The notes beneath the pieces were generated by a model, which did no database searches, was not told the origin of the DNA, and saw only the letters and a list, made by a program, of their open reading frames with translations. The translations under genes and the position numbers were made by a program. Below are positions 45,653 to 54,557 of a DNA stretch of 64,000 nt, piece by piece. The DNA is from Mycobacterium sp. E2733 (lineage in GTDB: Bacteria; Actinomycetota; Actinomycetes; Mycobacteriales; Mycobacteriaceae). Numbering within the stretch: the stretch's first letter is position 1; each line of letters begins with the position of its first letter. The stretch lies in NCBI RefSeq assembly GCF_001667585.1, contig NZ_LZJZ01000131.1, positions 1 through 64,000 of the forward strand, written 5' to 3'.

Positions 45653-46081
45653 ATGAATCGCCGGCTGCGTCCTGGTTGGCTGGTGGCACTTTTCGCGTTG
45701 CTGATCTCGGCCAGCGCGTGGCTGCCGTGGTTGACGACCTCGGTCAACGGCGGGGGCTGGGCCAACGCCATCGGAGGCGCCCACGGGAACTTGGAACTGC
45801 CGCGCGGGTTCGGCGCGGGCCAGCTCATCGTGCTGCTGTCCTCGGCGCTGCTGGTGACCGGCGCGATGGTCGGCCGCGGCCTATCCGTCAGGCTCGCTTC
45901 GGTTGCCGCGCTGGTGATTTCGCTGTTGATCGTCGCGCTCATGGCGTGGTACTACAAGCTCAACGTCAATCCACCGGTAGCGGCCCAATATGGGCTGTAC
46001 GTCGGCGTCGTCGCGGCGATCTGTGCGGTGGTGTGCTCGATTGCGGCGGTCATCGCGGCCCTGACTTCGTCCGGCCGCTGA
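45653..46081 (+). CDS. Four-helix membrane protein (Rv0912-like)
   Basis: The 142-residue polytopic membrane protein starts with a basic segment (MNRRLRPGW). Hydrophobic helices follow at about 9-27, 58-76, 80-98 and 112-136, with a Gly/Asn-rich extracytoplasmic loop between the first two. It resembles the Trp-rich mycobacterial membrane protein family with an early LPWLTT motif. Function is unknown. It is convergent with the VOC gene. Confidence 0.8.
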   Translation: MNRRLRPGWLVALFALLISASAWLPWLTTSVNGGGWANAIGGAHGNLELPRGFGAGQLIVLLSSALLVTGAMVGRGLSVRLASVAALVISLLIVALMAWYYKLNVNPPVAAQYGLYVGVVAAICAVVCSIAAVIAALTSSGR

Positions 46082-46085
46082 GGTT

Positions 46086-46568
46086 TCAGGGCGAAGGGAA
46101 CTCGTGCGTTCCTGAGGCGGAGCTGTCGCTCGGCTCGTTGACGCCGAACACGAAGGGCGCGAACACGATCTCGCGACCGTCTGGGTCGCGGTAGGTGACG
46201 GCGCCCGTCGCCGCCCAGTACGGGTGCTGTTCGACGGCTTTGATCCCTGCCGCCTGCAGGCGCGCGATCGCCGCCTGTTGCGCCTGCTGGTCGGGGAAGT
46301 ACAGGCACAGTTGTTCGTGGTGGTCCACCGCTACGGGCTCGACGGATTCGACGATCTCCATGGTCAGGTTCCAGCTGGGCAGTCCGAAGATGGCGCCGTT
46401 GCTGCCGTAACTCTCGCCGAACGTCTCGAAAAGCGGCAACCCGACCAGCTCGCGATAGAACCGCACCGTCTCTTGGAAGTTCGCCGACCGGCGCGCGAAA
46501 CGGATGCCGCCGATCGACGCCAGCTGCACCGGCCAGTGCGTGGTGCGGCGCGGATTCTGCGCGGCCAT
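46086..46568 (-). CDS. VOC/glyoxalase-type protein in the thiolase operon
   Basis: The 160-residue protein has the vicinal-oxygen-chelate fold (GGIRFARRSANFQETVRFYR, then HHEQLCLYFPDQQAQQAAIA, then GAVTYRDPDGREIVFAPF). His and Glu residues could bind a metal. It begins on the last base of the carotenoid oxygenase stop codon (TGATG), so translation is coupled. It probably processes or binds an intermediate of the operon's pathway; no substrate can be named. Confidence 0.85.
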   Translation of the reverse strand: MAAQNPRRTTHWPVQLASIGGIRFARRSANFQETVRFYRELVGLPLFETFGESYGSNGAIFGLPSWNLTMEIVESVEPVAVDHHEQLCLYFPDQQAQQAAIARLQAAGIKAVEQHPYWAATGAVTYRDPDGREIVFAPFVFGVNEPSDSSASGTHEFPSP

Positions 46569-48082
46569 CAGAGCCCGATTGCGCTTGCCGGCGACTCGGC
46601 GGTATCCCAGCGCCGGAGCTCGGCGCCGGGCGCCCACGTCGAGTGGGTGCCGCTGGAAATGCGCTCGGGCAGTTGAAGTTTGCACACCGGGCCGTCTGCG
46701 ATCCGGGCGGCGTCGAAGATCACGCAGTAGGAGGCGTCGGTGTTCATGTCGGTGGTGAGGGTGACCAGGTAACCGTCGTCCTCACCGGTGGCCCCGACCC
46801 TTGGCGCCATTGCCGTTTCGCTTCCGTAGACGCCGTCGCCGAAGCGGAATTCCTGCTGGGTTCCGGTCCGCAGGTCGTGTTTGACCAGGCCGTCGAACAG
46901 GAACCACCCCGGCTTGCCGGTGGCGGCATAGGAGTAGCGGTAGTCGCCCGCGGCGTAGTCCGGGTTGATGGTGCCGAACTCGGTGATGGACTCCGACAGC
47001 CGCTCCTCCCGCACCGTCCCGGTGGCCAGGTTGAAACGCCAACGGTGCAGCCGGGACTGCAGGCGATCGAGCGCCAGGAACCGAAACAGCTTGTCCCACT
47101 TCGAACCACCGGTGTCCACCGGCGAAGGATCACCCTCGAAGAAGCCATCAAGGACGATCTCGTCACCGTCCTCATAGGCGTTGACGAAGTGCAGCACGAA
47201 CGTCGGGTCCGCCTCGAACCACCGGATGTCGGCGGTTCCGCCGCGGCGGGGGAGGATCGCGAACCGCGATGGCACGTCGGGATAGAAGCGCGGCAGGTGC
47301 ACGTCGTGCTCGAGCAGGGCGGGGTCCCAGAACAACGGAAAGTCGTTGAGAATCACATAATTTTGCGTGAACGCCATGTCGTGTGGCAGTCGCGGGCCGG
47401 GCAGCGGGATGTCGACGTAGTGGACCAACTCGCTGTTTTCGTCGACCACGCCGTACCGCATGTACGGGTCTCGCTTGCTGTAGCTGAAGAACAGCAGTTC
47501 CCCGGTCTTGCTGTCCACCTTCGGGTGCGCGGAAACGCCCCAATCGGTCGGGAACCGCCCGTTCCAGCTCTCTTTGCCCAGCGTCTCGCCCGAGTACGGA
47601 TTGACCCGGTAGAGGTCGCCGCATTGGTAGAAGCTGGTCAGTGCGACGCCCCGGTGCACGATGACGTCGGTGCTCGACGCGTCCTTCATCCGGGTGCGCG
47701 CCCCCCAGCCGTGCTCGCGCTTGGCCAATTGCACCGGCTCGGCCAGCCCCGGCCACAGCGGCTCGCCGGCTTCGTTCTCCGCCAGGAAGCCGTCGGTGCG
47801 GACAAAACGGTTGCGGTAGAAGGCCTTTCCGTCGCGAAAGCCGACCATGTGCAGCATGCCGTCGCCGTCGAACGGGTGATAGGTCTTCAGCGCCGGATGC
47901 AGCGGGTTTTCGGTGTTGCGCAGATAGATGCCGTCCAGGTCGCGCGGGATTTCCCCGTCCACAGCGATGAGGTCGTCGGCATCCCACTCGGTGGTCTGGG
48001 GACGCCACGGCCCGGTCCGGTACGGGTGGTCGTCGTCTTCGGGCAGGGTGGACAGGAATTTACCGACAATCTCAACATCCAT
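46568..48082 (-). CDS. Carotenoid cleavage dioxygenase family protein (Rv0913c-like)
   Basis: This 504-residue member of the RPE65/carotenoid oxygenase family uses Fe(II) held by four histidines to cleave polyene or stilbene double bonds. Candidate ligands lie in VSAHPKVD, LPHDMAFTQN, VLHFVNAYEDGDE and the C-terminal SSGTHSTW, each next to a family-typical motif. The N-terminal region has DGIYLRNTENPLHP. The ATG at 48082 begins one base after the thiolase stop. The genes are one operon with thiolase and VOC. Confidence 0.92.
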   Translation of the reverse strand: MDVEIVGKFLSTLPEDDDHPYRTGPWRPQTTEWDADDLIAVDGEIPRDLDGIYLRNTENPLHPALKTYHPFDGDGMLHMVGFRDGKAFYRNRFVRTDGFLAENEAGEPLWPGLAEPVQLAKREHGWGARTRMKDASSTDVIVHRGVALTSFYQCGDLYRVNPYSGETLGKESWNGRFPTDWGVSAHPKVDSKTGELLFFSYSKRDPYMRYGVVDENSELVHYVDIPLPGPRLPHDMAFTQNYVILNDFPLFWDPALLEHDVHLPRFYPDVPSRFAILPRRGGTADIRWFEADPTFVLHFVNAYEDGDEIVLDGFFEGDPSPVDTGGSKWDKLFRFLALDRLQSRLHRWRFNLATGTVREERLSESITEFGTINPDYAAGDYRYSYAATGKPGWFLFDGLVKHDLRTGTQQEFRFGDGVYGSETAMAPRVGATGEDDGYLVTLTTDMNTDASYCVIFDAARIADGPVCKLQLPERISSGTHSTWAPGAELRRWDTAESPASAIGL

Positions 48083-48083
48083 G

Positions 48084-49310
48084 TCACACACTCTCTGCCG
48101 TGCTGACGACGAAACTGACGGTGGTGGCGGTGCTGCCGCCGAAATTGAGGGTGCCGAACGTCTTGGCTCCTTCGACCTGATAATCGCCTGCCGCACCGCT
48201 GACCTGCTTGGCCGCGTCGAGCAGCATGCGCACGCCGGAAGCCCCGACCGGATGGCCGCCGCCGATCAGCCCGCCACTGGGGTTGATCGGCAGCCGGCCG
48301 CCGATCTCGATCTCCCCGTTTTCGATGGCCTTCCATGACTCACCTGGGCCGGTCAGCCCGATGTGGTCGATGGCCAGGTACTCGCTGGGAGTGAAGCAGT
48401 CGTGCACCTCAAACCCGTCGAGTTGGTCGAGGGTCATGCGGGCGCGGGCCAACGCGTCGTGTACCGCGGCCCGCACGTGCGGAAGGACGTGGGGGTCATC
48501 GGCGGCCCGGTCCAGCTTCTGCCGCAGACCCAGCCCCACCGTTCGGTGCCCCCAGCCCTCGATGCGGCCGATCGGGCGGGCATCGGGATGGCCGCGCAGG
48601 TAGGCATCGCCGACTAGAACCAATCCCGCTGCGCCGTCGGTCATTTGGCTGCAGTCGAAGCGCCGCAACCGGCCCTCGGTGATGGGGTTGGTTGCCTCGT
48701 CGTCCGTGATGGGGTCGGGGACGGTCCACGCGCGCGTCTGGGCGTTGGGGTTGCGCCGCGCGTTGGCGAAGTTCAGCTGCGCGATGGCCCGCAGGTGTGC
48801 GTCGTCCAAGCCGTAGCGCCGGTCGTATTCATCGGCGACTTGAGCGAACATCGACGGCCACAGGTAACGCGCGTCGGCCCCCTCGTGACCCGTCCACGCG
48901 GCCGCGCCCAGGTGCCGGGCCGCGGTGTCGCCGGGCACCGTCTTCTCGAGCTCGACCCCGACCACCAGTGCCGTGTCGTAGGCGCCCGACCGCAGGTCGG
49001 CCATCGCGGCCAGCGTTGCGACGCTGCCGGACGCGCACGCCGCTTCGTGCCGGGAGGCGGGGGTGTCCCAGAGGTCGGCGCAGACGGTGGCCGGCATCGC
49101 GCCCAGGTGGCCCTGAGCGGCGAACATCTCGCCGAAGGCGTTCGCGACGTGGACCACTTGGATGTCGGCCGCGTTCACGCTGGCCGCGGCGAGCGTGCGC
49201 TCGACAACCTCCACGGTCAGGGCGGCGAAATCGCGGCCCTCCTTGGTGAGGTTGCGGGCGAAATCGGTTTGCCAACCGCCCAGGATCCACACACCCGACG
49301 AGCCATTCAT
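48084..49310 (-). CDS. Thiolase/lipid-transfer-type acetyl-CoA acetyltransferase (Rv0914c-like)
   Basis: The 408-residue thiolase-superfamily protein has nucleophile C92 in HEAACASGSVATLAAM and a catalytic histidine in GGGHPVGASGVRML. A GFEVHDCFTPSEYLAIDHIG segment resembles SCP2-type thiolases. The C-terminal catalytic Cys of classical thiolases is replaced (NFGGSTATTVS), as in SCP-x-like members. The ATG at 49310 is chosen; a GTG at 49319 would add three residues. It leads the three-gene operon with a dioxygenase and a VOC protein, suggesting lipid or terpenoid degradation. Confidence 0.9.
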   Translation of the reverse strand: MNGSSGVWILGGWQTDFARNLTKEGRDFAALTVEVVERTLAAASVNAADIQVVHVANAFGEMFAAQGHLGAMPATVCADLWDTPASRHEAACASGSVATLAAMADLRSGAYDTALVVGVELEKTVPGDTAARHLGAAAWTGHEGADARYLWPSMFAQVADEYDRRYGLDDAHLRAIAQLNFANARRNPNAQTRAWTVPDPITDDEATNPITEGRLRRFDCSQMTDGAAGLVLVGDAYLRGHPDARPIGRIEGWGHRTVGLGLRQKLDRAADDPHVLPHVRAAVHDALARARMTLDQLDGFEVHDCFTPSEYLAIDHIGLTGPGESWKAIENGEIEIGGRLPINPSGGLIGGGHPVGASGVRMLLDAAKQVSGAAGDYQVEGAKTFGTLNFGGSTATTVSFVVSTAESV

Positions 49311-49529
49311 ACGCCGCACGGTACTCCTGGATGACCTCGTCGTTGAGGCGTATCGCGAGCGCCCTAATCGAAAAGCAGCCCCGAAATGGGGCGGCCCCGT
49401 CGGCTCTCGGGCTGAACCGACGGGACCTAGGCGTACGCGAAGGCCGGCCGACGCGTTCGCCTCTCATGGAACATTGCCCCGTACGGCGGCGAACAAACAT
49501 GCGGCTTGCGTCTAAAGCCGTCGTGCGCG

Positions 49530-50930
49530 TTAAACGGCGCCTTCGACGAGCTCGGTGGGCTCGGGCCCGTCCGATCGACCTCCCGGAACGCGGACGTCGT
49601 CCAAGTCGATCGCCGCCAAGTCGATGCCCTTCGTCTCAGCAGCGGCGAGGACGGCCACGGCGCTCACCGCGGCGGTGGCCGCCAGGTACCAGGAGATGGG
49701 CACCGCGGACTTGTAGGTCTCGAGCAAGCGAACCGCGATGATGGGTGCAAGCGAACCGGCCACAATCGAGGTGACCTGGTAGCCCAGGGACACCCCCGAA
49801 TATCGCATCCGGGTGGGGAACATTTCGACCATGTCCGCCGGCTGGATTGCGTACATGAGGCCGTGAATGACCAAGCCGAGGACGATCGCCGACAAGATGA
49901 TCCCGTTGCGCCCGCTGTTCATCATCGGGAATGCGAAAAAACCCCACGTGCATGCGCTGATCGCGCCGATGAAATAGATTGGGCGCCTGCCGAACCGGTC
50001 GCTGAGGTGCCCGACCAGCGGAATGACCACGAAGTGGACGGCATGCGCGACCAGCAGCCACCAGAGGATGGTCTTGGTCTCGGCGTGCACGTGGACCTTC
50101 AAATAGGTGATGGAGAAGGTCACGACAAGGTAGTACATGGTGTTCTCGCCGAGCCGCATACCCATGGCGGTGAAAACGCCACGGGGATAACGCTTCAACA
50201 CCTCGACGACACCGATCCGGGTGTGATTGATCAGCTCGGACCGTTGCTGCGCTTCATAGAAGATCGGTGCGTCTGTCACCTTGGTGCGGATGTAATAGCC
50301 GATCAGAACGACGATCGCGGAAAGCCAGAAGCCGACGCGCCAGCCCCAGCTCAGGAATGCCGGATCGGAGAGTGTCGAGGTAAGAACCAGTAGCACCACG
50401 GTGGCCAACATGTTCCCGCCGGGCACGCCGGCCTGCGGCCAGCTGGCCCAGAAGCCGCGACTGGAGTTCGGACTGTGCTCGGCAACCAGCACCACCGCCC
50501 CGCCCCACTCGCCGCCGACGGCGAAGCCCTGCAGGAATCGCAGCACCACCAGCAACGCGGGCGCCCAGTATCCGATCTGGGTGAAGGTGGGCAGACAGCC
50601 CATCGCGAAGGTGGAGACGCCGACCAGCAGCAGGCTGAGCTGCAGCAACTTCTTGCGGCCGTACCGGTCACCGAGTTGGCCGAAGACGAGGCCACCGAGC
50701 GGGCGGGCGGCAAAACCCACCGCGTAGGTCACGAAGGCGGCGAGGATTGCGTCGAGTTCGTTACCGCCACGGGGAAAGAACACCTTGCTGAAAACCAGGG
50801 TTGCCGCCGTGCCGTAGAGGAAGAATTCGTACCACTCCACCACCGTGCCGGCCATGGACGCGGCGACCACGCGGCGCAGATACGCCTGGCCTTGGGACAG
50901 GTTGGCGCGCAGGCCATCACGCACACTCAT
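49530..50930 (-). CDS. MHS-family MFS transporter (metabolite:proton symporter)
   Basis: The 466-residue carrier has about 12 helices and belongs to the metabolite:H+ symporter branch (ShiA/KgtP/ProP-like). Motifs are MAGTVVEWYEFFLYGTAATL, GQLGDRYGRKK at loop 2-3, RFLQGFAVGGEWGGA, and LVGHLSDRFGRRPIYFIGAI at loop 8-9. The hydrophilic C-terminus ends in GPEPTELVEGAV. The ATG at 50930 follows AAGGAGGGC. Substrates of this branch are dicarboxylates, shikimate or betaines; the exact one is not decidable. I do not recall this gene at this place in M. tuberculosis. Confidence 0.92.
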   Translation of the reverse strand: MSVRDGLRANLSQGQAYLRRVVAASMAGTVVEWYEFFLYGTAATLVFSKVFFPRGGNELDAILAAFVTYAVGFAARPLGGLVFGQLGDRYGRKKLLQLSLLLVGVSTFAMGCLPTFTQIGYWAPALLVVLRFLQGFAVGGEWGGAVVLVAEHSPNSSRGFWASWPQAGVPGGNMLATVVLLVLTSTLSDPAFLSWGWRVGFWLSAIVVLIGYYIRTKVTDAPIFYEAQQRSELINHTRIGVVEVLKRYPRGVFTAMGMRLGENTMYYLVVTFSITYLKVHVHAETKTILWWLLVAHAVHFVVIPLVGHLSDRFGRRPIYFIGAISACTWGFFAFPMMNSGRNGIILSAIVLGLVIHGLMYAIQPADMVEMFPTRMRYSGVSLGYQVTSIVAGSLAPIIAVRLLETYKSAVPISWYLAATAAVSAVAVLAAAETKGIDLAAIDLDDVRVPGGRSDGPEPTELVEGAV

Positions 50931-51179
50931 CGATCGCCCTCCTTGGCGGCCGCCCACCCGTGGCCGCCGCGCAGGCCGTGTGCCGAAACCGGGCATTCTC
51001 TGGGCGGCGATGAGTGTGCTGGCGGATCGGAGCGTACCTGGCCCGGGCCTGCGTTGCGACACGGTCACGGATGCGTACCTATCGCTGCATCACTAGTCAC
51101 AACAGTCGCGCCACTCACTATCGTCACATGAGCCAACTGCGGACGTCAATGCGGTGTCCCGCCGCTCGAAAGGTGTTAC

Positions 51180-52661
51180 ATGTCGGCGATTCTTCGAAGT
51201 GTGTCGCTATCGATGGCGTCGGCGGCCGCTGTCGGACTCGTCTACGTGATCGGCCCAGCGCCGTCGGCCAACGCCACCCCGTGCGGCGCGCCGGAGGCGA
51301 ACATCGACCCGCCCGCCGCGCAGCCGGCGATGCCCGCACCCCAGCCGGTCGTCCAACCGCCGACCGGGCGCAGGCCCACCCATACCAATGACCAGGCCCC
51401 GCTGCCCAAGCTGGGGCCGCTGATCTCCTCATTTCTCAAGCCGGCGATCCCACGACAGGCCGCGCCGATGAGACCGCAAGCGGAGGTGTTACCGCCCGGG
51501 CCGAATCCTCCCGTCCCCGGACTCCCGCAACCGCCGAACGCCGGTCAGCTGCAGCCCAACGGCGCAGCGGTCCCACCGCCGCAGCCACAGCCGGCGCCAC
51601 CACCACCTCCCTCGATCGCGGGCGCGCCGACGTCGCTCGTCGACTGGGTGACCGGACCCGACGGCCCGAACAAGACGCTGCAGCGTTTCAGCATTTCCGG
51701 TACCGACCTCGGTATCGCTTGGGACAACGGCGATCCCATGAACCGCCAGGTCCTGATGGCGTTTGGCGACACCTTCGGCTACTGCAAAGTCAAGGGTCAA
51801 CAATGGCGCTACAACACGCTGTTCCGCAGCTCGGACCGGGATCTGTCGCACGGAATCCACATCGCGGACGGCATCCCCAACGACCGGTACTCCGGTTCAC
51901 CGGTGTGGGCGACGAACCTGTCCAAGCAGGTCGTCAACACCATCCACAAGGCAGCCCACGAGACCGGGATCATTCCGACCGCCGGCATCTCGATCGGCCG
52001 GACGCAGTACATGAGCTACATGTCCATCCGGCAGTGGGGCCGAGACGGCGAATGGAGCACGAACTACTCGGCGATCGCGCGGTCCAACGACAACGGCCAG
52101 AACTGGGGGATCTTTCCCACCTCGATCCGCACGGCCTCCGCGGACGCCATCCCGGGAGCCGGATTCACGCCCGGCAATGAGAACTTCCAAATGGGTGCCT
52201 TCATGAAAGGCAACGACGGTTACCTGTATCAGTTCGGGACCCCGTCGGGACGCGGTGGTGCGGCATTCCTGTCGCGGGTGCCGCCGGGTCAGTTGCCCGA
52301 CGTGACCAAGTACCAGTACTGGAACGGCGACAACGGTGGCCGCTGGGTTCCCAACAACCCGGGCGCGGCTACGCCGATCTTCCCGGGCCCGGTGGGCGAG
52401 ATGTCGGCCCAATACAACAACTACCTAAAGCAGTATCTGGTGCTCTACACCAACGGCGGCAGCAACGACGTGGTCGCACGCACCGCGCCGGCCCCGCAGG
52501 GACCGTGGAGCCCCGAGCAACCGCTCGTGTCGGCCTTCTCGATGCCCGGCGGCATCTATGCGCCGATGATCCACCCCTGGTCGTCGGGGCGGGACCTGTA
52601 CTTCAACCTGTCGCTGTGGTCGGCATATGACGTGATGCTGATGCACACCGTCTTGCCCTAA
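51180..52661 (+). CDS. Secreted DUF4185 protein (possible endo-D-arabinanase)
   Basis: The 493-residue secreted protein has a signal peptide with cleavage near residues 30-32 (PSANA). A Pro-rich linker spans about 35-150. A DUF4185 domain (about 155-493) contains FSISGTDLGIAWDNGD, MAFGDTFGYCKV, WSTNYSAIARSNDNGQNWG, NFQMGAFMKGNDGYLYQFGT and GGIYAPMIHPW. Mycobacterial DUF4185 proteins have been assigned to glycoside hydrolase family GH183, endo-D-arabinanases acting on arabinogalactan or lipoarabinomannan. The Asp/Glu residues in these blocks suit that role. The long Pro-rich linker is not seen in the compact homolog. Catalysis is inferred. Confidence 0.88.
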   Translation: MSAILRSVSLSMASAAAVGLVYVIGPAPSANATPCGAPEANIDPPAAQPAMPAPQPVVQPPTGRRPTHTNDQAPLPKLGPLISSFLKPAIPRQAAPMRPQAEVLPPGPNPPVPGLPQPPNAGQLQPNGAAVPPPQPQPAPPPPPSIAGAPTSLVDWVTGPDGPNKTLQRFSISGTDLGIAWDNGDPMNRQVLMAFGDTFGYCKVKGQQWRYNTLFRSSDRDLSHGIHIADGIPNDRYSGSPVWATNLSKQVVNTIHKAAHETGIIPTAGISIGRTQYMSYMSIRQWGRDGEWSTNYSAIARSNDNGQNWGIFPTSIRTASADAIPGAGFTPGNENFQMGAFMKGNDGYLYQFGTPSGRGGAAFLSRVPPGQLPDVTKYQYWNGDNGGRWVPNNPGAATPIFPGPVGEMSAQYNNYLKQYLVLYTNGGSNDVVARTAPAPQGPWSPEQPLVSAFSMPGGIYAPMIHPWSSGRDLYFNLSLWSAYDVMLMHTVLP

Positions 52662-52745
52662 TCGTGATCGTGTCGCACCCCGAATAGTCAACAAAGCAGG
52701 CGCACCCTGAATGAAGTGGGGCTCTAGTGAGAGAGGAGATCGGCG

Positions 52746-52886
52746 ATGATCACCTTCGAGAACCCGGCCACCTCGACCGCCAGTAAGCCACGGCGGCCAG
52801 ACATCGAGGTGCGCATCGAGGGCGTGCGCCGAAGGGATGGCGCCGTCCGGTTGGGCATCTTGCTCGACGGACGGATGGCCACATAA
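52746..52886 (+). CDS. Small hypothetical protein (46 aa)
   Basis: This small open frame begins at ATG 52746 behind GAGAGGAGA with a seven-base spacing, one of the better ribosome sites in this pocket. The product has MITFENPATSTASK at its start, is basic in the middle (RRPDIEVRIEGVRRRDG) and ends ILLDGRMAT. No family is recognised. It lies just before the tRNA-scar region and may belong to the accessory pocket. Confidence 0.45.
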   Translation: MITFENPATSTASKPRRPDIEVRIEGVRRRDGAVRLGILLDGRMAT

Positions 52887-52929
52887 CCCAGCGCGTCGCC
52901 GGCCGCAACGGCCGGGGCAATATATATGC

Positions 52930-53163
52930 GTGAGTTGGGCCAAGCGTGAAGCAAAGGCGCTCGCGGACGCGACACTGACGGGCGATGCCCTACTTGCTGA
53001 ACTCGAAGACTATATCCGCGTGCATAATCCGCTTCTGACGGACGTTCGGCTGGCGCGGGCAACCGCGACCGAGGAGTACGAAACGGGCGCCCAACCGCCT
53101 CGACGCTGGTACGACGTCACCTACCTGGCCGACGACGGCGAAGGTTACGGGATTACCCCTTGA
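52930..53163 (+). CDS. Hypothetical protein (77 aa)
   Basis: The GTG at 52930 gives 77 residues with a helical first half (AKREAKALADATLTGDALLA) and a conserved-looking C-terminal strand region (RRWYDVTYLADDGEGYGITP). No family is recognised and no clear ribosome site precedes it. The frame is open further upstream to 52837, but that part reads like non-coding sequence. It sits 50 bases before the IS21-like repeats. Confidence 0.45.
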   Translation: MSWAKREAKALADATLTGDALLAELEDYIRVHNPLLTDVRLARATATEEYETGAQPPRRWYDVTYLADDGEGYGITP

Positions 53164-53213
53164 GCGCTCTGATACCTCTGCTCGGCCACGCTCAACTCCC
53201 TCATCTAGGGAGC

Positions 53214-53301
53214 GTCAAGGATCAACCGAAGTAACTGTCAACCATCAACCGAAACACTGTCAGGCATCACCCGAAGACAAAATGTCAACCATCGGCCGAC
53301 G
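53214..53301. repeat. Four short direct repeats, IS21-family-end-like
   Basis: Four related 18-base copies begin at 53214, 53237, 53259 and 53284 (spacings 23, 22 and 25). The core is GTCAACCATCAACCGAAG with two to five changes. Series of this kind are the transposase-binding repeats at the ends of IS21-type elements. No istA/istB gene accompanies them, so this would be a solo end. They lie directly before the displaced tRNA fragment. Confidence 0.6.
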
Positions 53302-53317
53302 TCATACACACCCGTGA

Positions 53318-53356
53318 GTGCCCCCGGCGGGATTCGAACCTGCGACACCGGCTTTA
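53318..53356 (-). repeat. att-like copy of the tRNA-Arg 3' part (distal end of integrated element)
   Basis: Thirty-nine bases match the 3' part of the tRNA-Arg gene, including part of the anticodon loop and the whole T arm, at 38 of 39 positions and in the same orientation as 55861-55899. Similarity stops abruptly after GGCTTTA. The remaining tRNA arms are absent, so this cannot be a functional tRNA. Duplicated tRNA 3' ends mark sites of tyrosine-integrase elements. Confidence 0.87.
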
Positions 53357-53373
53357 TCAGCCAGCGTGTTTCG

Positions 53374-53910
53374 TTAGTTGCCGTTATTGGTTGGGCTGCA
53401 ATGGTTTGGACGCTCTAGTGTTAGCAACGATTGCCGGTAGTTCGCGCCGATTCCCGATCGTAAACGGTGAATAAACGATGGGGCGGTTATCCCCTTGGTC
53501 AGCTGGCCCCCCGCCAGGCGCCGGGCTCGGATGCGCTCGGCGGTGGACGCCGGCGCCGCCGAGGGTGTGGGCGGGTGACGTTCGTGGCGTGCTGATGCGC
53601 ACGAGCGATCGTGGAATCCCCCGCCACCGACCAATCGATGATGCCCGCCTCCTGGGCATCAGCCAGCAACCGTCCCAGCACCTGATCCCAAATACCCTCA
53701 GCACTCATCCGGCGATGCCAGGTCCGAATCGTCTGCCACGGCCCGAACACCTCGGGCACGTCCCGGCAGGCGATCCCGCACCGATACCGGTAAATGACGC
53801 CTCCACCAATTGCCGGGCATCCCGAAACGGCCCCGCGTGCCGGTCCGCACTGGCAACAAATCCTCGATCAACGCCCACCGAGCATCCGAAAGCAACTGAA
53901 AACGCGACAT
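53374..53910 (-). pseudogene. Degenerate IS5-type transposase
   Basis: Fragments of one DDE transposase are spread over different frames. MSRFQLLSDARWALIEDLLP begins at 53910. VFGPWQTIRTWHRRMSAEGI and WDQVLGRLLADAQEAGIIDW with WSVAGDST, the first catalytic Asp region, lie in the next frame at about 53560-53760. A shorter tail (GGQLTKGITAPSFI) follows at about 53500 and below. Frameshifts and the lost C-terminal catalytic residues make it non-functional. It lies inside the tRNA-bounded segment. Confidence 0.8.
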
Positions 53911-53945
53911 CCCTTAAGCCTCAGGCACAACACCCGAAACCTTTG

Positions 53946-54326
53946 TCAGCCACGCGCTATGTCCCAGATGCAGTGGACGCCGTCGATAGTTAACTCCCCC
54001 ACAGCCCGTGCTTTTGCATTCGCCATGGCGTCATCGGCGTTGCCAGCGATTCCCCAGTGATAGTCTTCGGCGTCCTCCACCAGCGCCAAGCACGGCGTAC
54101 CGGAGGCAATGACGTGACAGTTTGGCCCGCCCGTGTTTCTGCAGGCGGCTAAGGCCTGACCTTCCGCGGCGCCCTGGCTTGCTGGACCCCAGCTCCAGTG
54201 GGTGTGATCTTCACGATCGGAGGCCGCAACGGCCACCCATCCCGGATCGGAATGAGCCACCGGGGCGGCAACCATGGCTACGCCCACTAACAGTGCACCG
54301 ACGCCTGCGTTCAATTTGTTGTTCAT
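53946..54326 (-). CDS. DUF4189 secreted protein
   Basis: The 126-residue protein has a signal peptide (MNNKLNAGVGALLVGVAMVA, cleaved near AHS-DPG). A DUF4189-like domain follows, with WVAVAASDREDHTHWSWG, EGQALAACRNTGGPNCHVIA and a final Cys (GVHCIWD). The four cysteines could form disulfides. The ATG at 54326 follows AAGGGGTATCG. Such proteins are common, often phage- or island-linked, in mycobacteria; their function is not known. It is the only apparently intact gene in the island remnant. Confidence 0.8.
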   Translation of the reverse strand: MNNKLNAGVGALLVGVAMVAAPVAHSDPGWVAVAASDREDHTHWSWGPASQGAAEGQALAACRNTGGPNCHVIASGTPCLALVEDAEDYHWGIAGNADDAMANAKARAVGELTIDGVHCIWDIARG

Positions 54327-54557
54327 CGATACCCCTTCACGATGAGCGGATACCGTGAGCCTCCTGTCACAGCGACCTATCACGTAGAGTCCTTCGCCAC
54401 CAACACGATGAGCCCATGGTCACTGAGCCGATAACCGTCGACCGCTGCTGGGGAGGCTCGGCCCTGCCTTGTCACGGTGTTCGCCACCTCGGATGACCGG
54501 AAGGCTCGGGTGGGGGATTGTCCTCGCGCTAACCCGCCATGACGATGTCGCTAATCG

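Noticed and set aside
53318..53356. Second tRNA gene
   Set aside because: Only the 3' part of tRNA-Arg is present and no acceptor 5' strand or D arm follows; it is an att duplicate.
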